Under the pieces are notes generated by a model. It saw nothing but the letters and a program-made list of their open reading frames with translations. It ran no database searches and was not told the DNA's origin. 64,000 bases of DNA from Coffea arabica (taxonomy: Eukaryota > Streptophyta > Magnoliopsida > Gentianales > Rubiaceae), in the NCBI RefSeq assembly GCF_036785885.1, contig NC_092316.1:51779001-51843000 (forward strand), in the 5' to 3' direction. Made by a program: the position numbers and the translations under genes. Below are positions 56,815 to 64,000 of the stretch, one piece after another; the stretch's first letter is position 1; each line of letters begins with the position of its first letter.

Positions 56815-58529
56815 GACTTTGGCTTGCAAATCAAAACAAATAAAAAATAAATGAATGTTGGAATAAGGGACAGCGTTGCATGGGAATTAATATTCATTTA
56901 TTTAGTAAGCTAACACCTTTTACTTATTTTACATATGATGGCTAGCAGTATTAGATTAATATCCTAATAACTTGCCTCACAATGTTCTTAAAATTAATTA
57001 AGCAGTATACTAGAGAGACAAAAACTGAATTTGGCCAGGACAAATTAGGACTGTCCGAAACTATGAAGTACATGACAAGAAAAAACAAGTATAACTCATG
57101 CAAAGCATTGTAAGATTTCCAATCATGGCATAGTGTTTGGTAAGTTCCTGATGAAAACTAACGAGCAAAGTACCCTAGGATTGAAAAGTCTAAAACTCAT
57201 AAACCAAAAAACCAGGCTTTGAATTCTATATTTCTATTACAATTTTAAATAATCTTTCATCAAAATTACAGCAAGAAATAGAGAAATAAAGAAATTCAAA
57301 AACAAAAATACACTATATAACCAGATTACACATCTGAATTCATACTTCAATCTGAAAGAAACTATAAAGCCTTACCAATTAAAAAAAAAAGTACTTAGAG
57401 GAATAAATCAGTTCATCATGCATTAAGTATTTTGTTCCTTGACAAAATTGGTTCACAACTCACGAACACTTGTGTTGTTTGAAGGATATACCATTTACTC
57501 TTTGGATGGCTTATTTTATCTACTCTTATGAGTGTTTTTTTTGTAAGCCTCAAAGGGGCGAAAGATCTATTTTTCAAACAATATGATGTTTGTGAGTTGT
57601 GAACCAACTTTATCAAGGAACAAAATACTTAATGCATGATGAACTGATTTACTGCTTTTAAGTAGTTTGTTTTTTGTTGTTAAAGCTTTATGGTTTCTTT
57701 GAGATTGAAGATCGAATTCCAATGTGTAATCTGTTTATGCATTGCGTTTTTGTCTTTGAATTTTTTGTTTCTCCATTTCTTGCTATACTTTTGATGATAT
57801 ATTGTGTAAAATTGTTGTAGAGTTCTAACCTCACCTTTGTTGATTATTAATATTTGAATTTTATATTTTAAATTACTGTGCTTTTTTTTTTCCTTTGAAC
57901 TTACAAAATACTATTCCATGAGTGAGAATCATTCATGCTTAGTACTAATTATTTTCTTGTTTTTCCTCCTCATTTGACACAAACCAAGTTTTGTCTTCTT
58001 TAGTTAAAGAAAATAATAGAAAAAAGGAGTTGAGGTTTTTGATCTGATAAAATGGATTCTACAAACAAATACTAGTTTTCTGATATTTATTAAAGCTATA
58101 ACTTGAAGTCAATGGAGTGCCTGGATGATTAGAGTGTAGCATCAAAAGTCAGAATACAAGTGAGCTGTTTTGTGTGGGAATATAAAAGTAAAAGAGGGAG
58201 AAGAGGGATTTGCTTTCTGGTACTTTGCTAAGCAGTTCAACCTGGAAACTCTTTAAGGTGTCAGTCTAAGGGAAATTGCAGAACCACCTACCTGAAAAAA
58301 TTGTTGTTGTAAACTTCGAACATTTGGGGGTTAACCCTCATTAATAACGATGTTAAGGACCTATTCATGGAATTTTTAGAAAATTTTTTTCTTTATAGAG
58401 AATTTAGTTTTTAATGTTATGGATTGAACCTGGCAGCTTTTCATTGCTTTTGTCATGCGTGTTTGTTCTCCAGTCTAATGTTCTTGTTTGCTGGTGGAGT
58501 CTATGTGTGTGTGTCTTTCTTTTTGTGTA

Positions 58530-58587
<58 letters not shown>

Positions 58588-58733
58588 GCAGATTGTGGGG
58601 GGAGGTCCTAGAGCTAGGGAAAGTTTCAGGAAGGTGAGATTCACAAAATCTTTCTTATCCTTGTGTATTTGTATGAAATGTTGAATTAAGCCTCCTGCAT
58701 ATTTTATAGCAGATATCAGTTTTTAATAAGTAG
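56815..58733 (+). repeat. Tandem array unit X (about 1.9 kb)
   Basis: It begins gactttggcttgca and runs to agtagttgcaat. It is repeated at 59810-61892 with the same order of words (gggacagcgttgcat, atttccaatcatggcatagt, gtgagctgttttgtgtggga). It includes a long hairpin and a (GA)n tract at 58532-58584. No gene is recognised in it. Confidence 0.85.
57017..57995. repeat. Long imperfect inverted repeat inside unit X
   Basis: The arms are about 57017-57467 and 57588-57995 around a loop of about 120 bases. The inner arms are almost exact: catgcattaagtattttgtt and gttcacaactcac in the left arm face their complements at 57588-57645. Outer parts are more diverged (atttccaatcatggcatagt faces ctattccatgagtgagaatc). 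There is no coding content. Confidence 0.8.
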
Positions 58734-59809
58734 TTGCAATTGTAGGCTGTCCATAACTGTATCTCCTCTATTAAAGGTTTTGCTCATTTGCCTTTCAGAC
58801 ACACAAAGGTTTTTTTTGCATGTAAACTTAACTAGTCACTTTTATTAGTTAGTTTGTAAGTGTAGTAGAACTGGACCATCTAAGGGATACATCTAGTTTC
58901 TTTTGCATGGATGCCTGGGTGTTGGGTTGATCTTTTGATGATTGGATAACGTTTCAATCTTTATTTTGGACAAGTGCCTTTCGTAAGAGGAATACTGAAC
59001 TACTGCATCCTAGTGAAAGCAAAGAAGGCATTTAATTTGTCGTCCAAGGAGAGGTTAGTCTCAGACTACGGAAAGCATGACATTGAGGACTAGATCTTGA
59101 CTGAATCTTGGGATATAAGACAATGTGCACTGTGCTGGATTCTAAGATAAGGATAATCTACACCTGGGAGCGGCCGGCCTGAGTTGTGGATTAACTTTAT
59201 TTTGGTTCCATAGAGTGGGTCACCATATGATTGTAGAAGAGAACTTTGAGTGAGAGAAGTGTATAGATTTGGCACTACTAAGATGAATATCCAGATTCTG
59301 AAGTAATTATGGTTTAGTGTGTATTGGCTCATTGTTGCAAGGGCTAATATCGAAAAGATGTCCAACATGAAGATTGAATTGATTTTAGAATGTGGTTGTA
59401 GTGCTGATCTTTGGTAGATGTGTTTTACGATGGATCAATTTTTGCTTAGTAAGCTTTATTTTCCTTCCATTGTTTGGCATAGTCATTAATATCTATGCTT
59501 GGGATTTGTTTTCAAGTACTAAGCTTAGCGGTTTGACCTGGAAAGTTTCTTTATGGTTATTAGCTTAGGGGCAATTGCAGAATCATTCACCTTAGAAAAG
59601 CTGAAAATCTAAGGCTGGCGGAAGTTTAGTTTAGATGAAATATTGAGCTTTTGGGTGTGCCTGTGTGTTTTAAGAAGCATCCATAAGACACTAGAATAAT
59701 TATTGTAGCTTCTTGCTGGGTCTTCAGAATTTTTTATGCTGAATTTGCTGTAAGGTTCTAAGTGAGATAACAAGTAAAAAGATTTCATTATGATTGACTA
59801 GGTAATACT
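58734..59809 (+). repeat. Tandem array unit Y, copy 1 (about 1 kb)
   Basis: It begins gcaattgtaggctgtcc. It contains ggatgcctgggtgttgggtt, ggagcggccggcctgag and ends with ttaggggcaattgcagaatc. It recurs at 61893-62843, 62844-63829 and from 63830 to the window edge. Confidence 0.8.
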
Positions 59810-61560
59810 GACTTTGGCTTGCATATCAAAACAAACCAAATGCTAATGAATGACGGAATAAGGGACAGCGTTGCATTGGGAATTAATATTTATTTAGTAA
59901 GCTAATAACTTTTACTCACTTTACATAGGATGGCTAGTGATATTTGATTTATGTTCTAATAACTACTCCTCATAATGTTTTTAAGAATAATTAAGCAGTC
60001 TACTAAAGGGAAACAAAAAAACTAAATCTGGCTAGTAGAAATTAAGATTGTCAGAAACGTTTTATGTTGAGGCACTATGAAGTGCATGACAAGAAAAAAA
60101 CAAGTGTAGCTCATACAAAGCATTGTAAGATTTCCAATCATGGCATAGTGTTTGGTAAGCTCTTAATGAAAACTAACGAGCAAAGTCTCTTAGGACAGAA
60201 AAGTCAAATACTCATAAACCAGAAAACCAGGCACAGAATTCTACATTTATATTACAATTTTAAATAATCTTTCATCAAACCTATAGCAAGAAATGGAGAA
60301 ATGATGAAATTCAAAAACAAAATTACAATATAAATCCAGAATTACACATCTGAATTCGTACTTCAATCTAAAGGAACTATAAAGCCTTACCAATTAAAAA
60401 CAAAAGTACTTAGAATCAGTTCGTCATGCATTAAGTATTTTGTTCCTTTATAAAGTTGGTTCACAACTCACGAGCACTGTATTGTTTGAAGGATATACCA
60501 TTTACCCTTGGATGGCTTATTTTATCTACTCTTATGAGTGTTTTTTTTGTAAGCCTCAAAGGGGCAAAAGATCTATTTTTCAAACAATATGATATTTGTG
60601 AGTTTGTGAACCAACTTTATCAAGGAGCAAAATACTTACTGCATGATGAACTGATTTACTGCTTTTAAGTAGTTTGTTTTTTGTTGTGAAGCTTTATGGT
60701 TTCTTTGAGATTGAAGTGCGAATTCCAATGTGTAATCTGTTTTTGCATTGCATTTTTGTTTTTGAATTTTTTTATTTCTCCATTTCTTGCTATACTTTTG
60801 ATTACATATTGTGTAAAATTGTTGTAGAATTGCAGAGTTCTATCCTCCGCTTTGCTGATTATTAATGTTTGAAATTTATATTTGAAACTACTGTGATCTT
60901 TTTTTTTTGTGTTCCCTTTTAACTTACAAAATACCATGCCATGAGTGGGAATCATCCATGCTTTGTACTCATTAGTTTCTTGTATTTCCTCCTCATGTGG
61001 CACAAACCTAATTTTTTTTCTTCAGCTAAAGAAAATACTAGAAAAAAAGGAGTCAAGGGTTTTGACCCGATAAAATTGATACTACGAGCAAATACTAGTT
61101 TTCTGATATTTATTAAAGCTATAACTTGAAGGTCTCAATGGAGTGCCCTGGATGATTTGAGTGAGGCTTCCAAAGTAGGAATCCAAGCATGGGGTGAGTT
61201 GAGTGAGCTGTTTTGTGTGGGAATATAAAAGTGAAAGGAGGAGAAGAGGGATTTTTTGCTTTGAGGTACTTCGCTTAGCAATTTGACCTGGAAAGTATTT
61301 AAGGTATCAGTCTAAGGGAAACTGTAGAACCACTTGCCTGAAAAAGTCATGGTTGAAAACTTTGAACCTTTAGGGGTTAACCTCTTTATTAATGATGTTA
61401 AGGACCTATTCATGGAATTTTTAGAAATTTTTTTGCTTTATAGAGAATTTAGTTTTTAATATTATGGATTGGACCTGGCAGCTTTTCATTTCTTTTGTCA
61501 TGCTTATTTGTTCTCCAGTCTAATGTTCTTGTGTGCTGGTGGAGTGTGTGTCTTTCTGTT

Positions 61561-61603
<43 letters not shown>

Positions 61604-61892
61604 TGGGCAGTGGATTGGACCTGGCCGCTTTTCATTTCTTTTGTCATGCTTATTTGTTCTCCAGTATAATGTTCTTGTTTGCTGGTGGAGTGTGTGTCTT
61701 TCTCTTTGTGAATGTGAGCGAGAGAGAGAGAGAGAGAGATGGGCAGATTGTGGGGCGGAGGTCGTAGAGCTAGAGAAAGTTTCATGAAGGTGAGATATTC
61801 ACAAGATCTTTCTTATCCTTGTGTATTTGTATGAAATGTTGAATTAAGCCTCCTGCATATTTTGAAGCAGATATCAGTTTTTAATAAGTAGT
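59810..61892 (+). repeat. Tandem array unit X, copy 2
   Basis: Its start is offset 2995 bp from copy 1. It repeats the hairpin at about 60010-61018. It also has an internal duplication of about 150 bp: the block from ggacctggcagcttttcatt (about 61467) through its (GT)n(GA)n tract is repeated from about 61617 to 61740. Confidence 0.85.
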
Positions 61893-64000
61893 TGCAATTG
61901 TAGGCTGTCCATAACTCTATCACCACTATTAAAGGTTTTGCTCATTTGCCTTTCAGAAACACAAAAGTTTTATTTGCATGTAAACTTATCTAGTCACTTT
62001 TATTAGTTAGTTTATAAGTGTAGTAGACCTGGACCTTCTAAGAGATGCACCTAGTTTCTTTTGCATGGATGCCTGGGTGTTGGGTTGATCTTTTGATGAT
62101 TGGATAATGTTTCAATTTTTGTTTTTGACAAGTGCCTTTTGTAAGAGGAATACTGAACTACTGAGTCCTAGTGAAAGCAAAAGCATTTAATTTGCCATCC
62201 AAAGACAGGTTAGGTTTGAGGCATGAGAAATTGGTATAATTACTTTAGGTAGCTCAAGCTAGGATTGGTTTCAAACTGTGGAAAGCATGAAATTGGGGGC
62301 TGGATCTTGACTAAATGTTGGGATATACGACATAGTGCACTGTGTTGGATTCTAACATAAGGACAATCTACACCTGTTAGCGGTCAGCTTGAGTCGTGGA
62401 TCAACTTTATTTTGGTTCCATAGAGTGTGTTGCCGCATGATTGTTGAAGAGATTTTATGTGAGAGGTGTGTATAGATTTGGCACGACTAAGATGAATATC
62501 TTGATTCTGAAGTAATTATGGTCTAGTGTGTATTGGCACATTGTCGCAAGGGTCATTGAAAAGTTGTCCGACATGAAGATTGAATTGATTTTAGAATGTG
62601 GTTGCAGTATGGCTGATCTTTGATAGATATGTTTTGGGTTGGATCAATTTTGCTTAGTAAGCTTTATTTTCCTTCCATTGTCTGGTTTAGTCAGTAATAT
62701 CTATGTTTGAAATTTGTAGTACTAATCTACCTTGGATAGAGTTTATATTTTAGCATTCTTGGTTAACATGGTGGCTTTTGGTTGCTTCTCTCATATTCAG
62801 TACATCGTCTATAATAGATTGCAGTCTTTATACATGATGGTTTTGCAACTGTAGGCTGTGCATGTAACCTAATGATCAATTAATTAACAATGGTTTTGCT
62901 CGTTTGCAATTCAGAAGGTCAAGGAATGGTTTATTAGCTTGTAAACTTGACTAGTCACATGTATTAGCTAATAAGTCTTGTACCGGTTGAGCTTCTGTGG
63001 GACACTAATTATGCCTTTTTATGGAGGAATGTCAAACTAGCGAGTAGTAGTGAGAGCTAAGAGTTGTCTAAGGATGAGTAAAATTGGGAGTGATAAGTTG
63101 GTGTCATCAGACTATGGAAACAGGACATCTAGGACTGGATCTGAATTAAATCTTGGGGAACAGGACATTGTGCGCTTTGTTGGATTCCTAAATAAGGTAA
63201 TCTATACTTGGGAGCGGCCGGCCTCAGTTGTGGATTATTTTTATTTTGGTTCTATAGACTGGGTCACCATATGATTGTTGAAGAAAATTTTGAGTAAGAG
63301 AGATGTATAGATTTGGCAATACTAAGATGAATATCCAGATTCTAAAGTAGTTATGGTCTAACACAAGGGTTGACATTAAAAAGATGTTTGATATGAAGAT
63401 TGAATTGATTTTAGAATGTGGTTGTAGGAGTGATCTATGGTAGATGTGTTTTAGGATGGATCAATTTTGCTTAGTAAACTTTATGCTCCTTCTATTGCCT
63501 GGTGTAGCCATTAATATCTATGTTTTGAATCTGTTTTCAAGTAATTAGCTTAGTGATTAGACATCGAAAGTTTCTTGAAAGTTATCAGCTTAGGGGCAAC
63601 TGCAGAATCATTCACCTTTGGAACAGAGTTAAAATTATTTTAGGTGGTTGAGTCTTTATTAGTGATGTAAAGACTAATTCGTAGTATTTTTTACCTAGGA
63701 TAGAATTTATATTCTAGCATTCTTGGTTACACTTGGCAGCTTTTGGTTGCTTCTCTTGTATTCAGACTCCTCGTACATGCTTAGTAGTAGATAGCAAGAA
63801 ATATTAATACACAGAGATAGTTGTTTTACAACTGTAGGCTGTGCATTATCTATTGAGCTCTAATCAATTAGCAATGGTTTTGCCCGTTTACCTTTCAGAG
63901 ATAGAAGGTCACAGAACGGTTTATTAGCATCTAAACTGGACAAGTCACTTATATTAGCTAATAAGTGTAGTAGCATTTGAACTTCTATGAGAAACACTAA
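61893..64000 (+). repeat. Tandem array units Y, copies 2 to 4
   Basis: Copy 2 is 61893-62843, copy 3 is 62844-63829, and copy 4 starts at 63830 and is cut by the window edge, giving periods of about 951 and 986 bp. Each begins gca/aca-act/att-gtaggctgtgc/cc and each full copy has the gagcggccggcc or gttagcggtcagc word. Copies 3 and 4 are closer to each other at their starts than to copy 1. Confidence 0.75.

Noticed and set aside
61495..61787. Overlapping open frames rich in Arg-Glu and Ser-Leu repeats
   Set aside because: They are translations of (GA)n and (GT)n microsatellites.

Overview
This window looks like nuclear DNA of a flowering plant, almost certainly a eudicot. It is AT-rich, its genes carry GT-AG introns, the protein families are plant-type (NPF transporters, a 14-3-3-regulated plasma-membrane H+-ATPase), and it is dense with miniature inverted-repeat elements, Mutator-like elements and SINEs. 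The H+-ATPase resembles the Nicotiana PMA1-3 subfamily, which hints at an asterid. The species cannot be named from sequence alone. All exon boundaries, repeat ends and identities were worked out by eye.

Layout. 1-257 is the last-exon tail of an NRT1/PTR (NPF2-like) transporter. Two complete paralogues follow on the same strand, NPF-B (7626-12637) and NPF-C (20593-23338), with the same four-exon structure, so the left third is a tandem NPF array. Converging on NPF-C is a 21-coding-exon plasma-membrane proton ATPase on the minus strand (31665-25000). From 32 kb to 49.5 kb no intact gene is visible, only repeats. A two-exon type II DnaJ (HSP40) gene on the minus strand (54848-49515) is split by a 4.2-kb intron. 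At about 56.2 kb there may be a promoter and first exon of a plus-strand gene. From 56.8 kb to the right edge lies a nested tandem array of roughly 2-kb and 1-kb units whose larger unit contains a long hairpin.

Functional links. NPF proteins are proton-coupled solute symporters, and the H+-ATPase builds the gradient they use. They are neighbours here, but the sequence gives no evidence of co-regulation. The ATPase leader carries a very short upstream ORF in good initiation context, and one of its introns has a GC donor.

Most unusual content. Three Mutator-like elements each carry a fragment of a different host gene (Pack-MULE structure) and are bounded by 9-bp target-site duplications. They hold the first exon of a NIMA-related kinase (5643-7312), a broken amidophosphoribosyltransferase fragment (15864-17034) and a TolB/DPP6-N-like beta-propeller fragment (41204-42534). 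The last two share one family of 210-234-bp terminal inverted repeats. A fourth element of MULE type is a giant foldback inside NPF-B intron 3 (9030-10557), and a fifth is a short non-autonomous copy (3822-4294). hAT-type MITEs, two tRNA-like SINEs with 15-16-bp duplications, and several other MITE families fill most of the remaining intergenic space.
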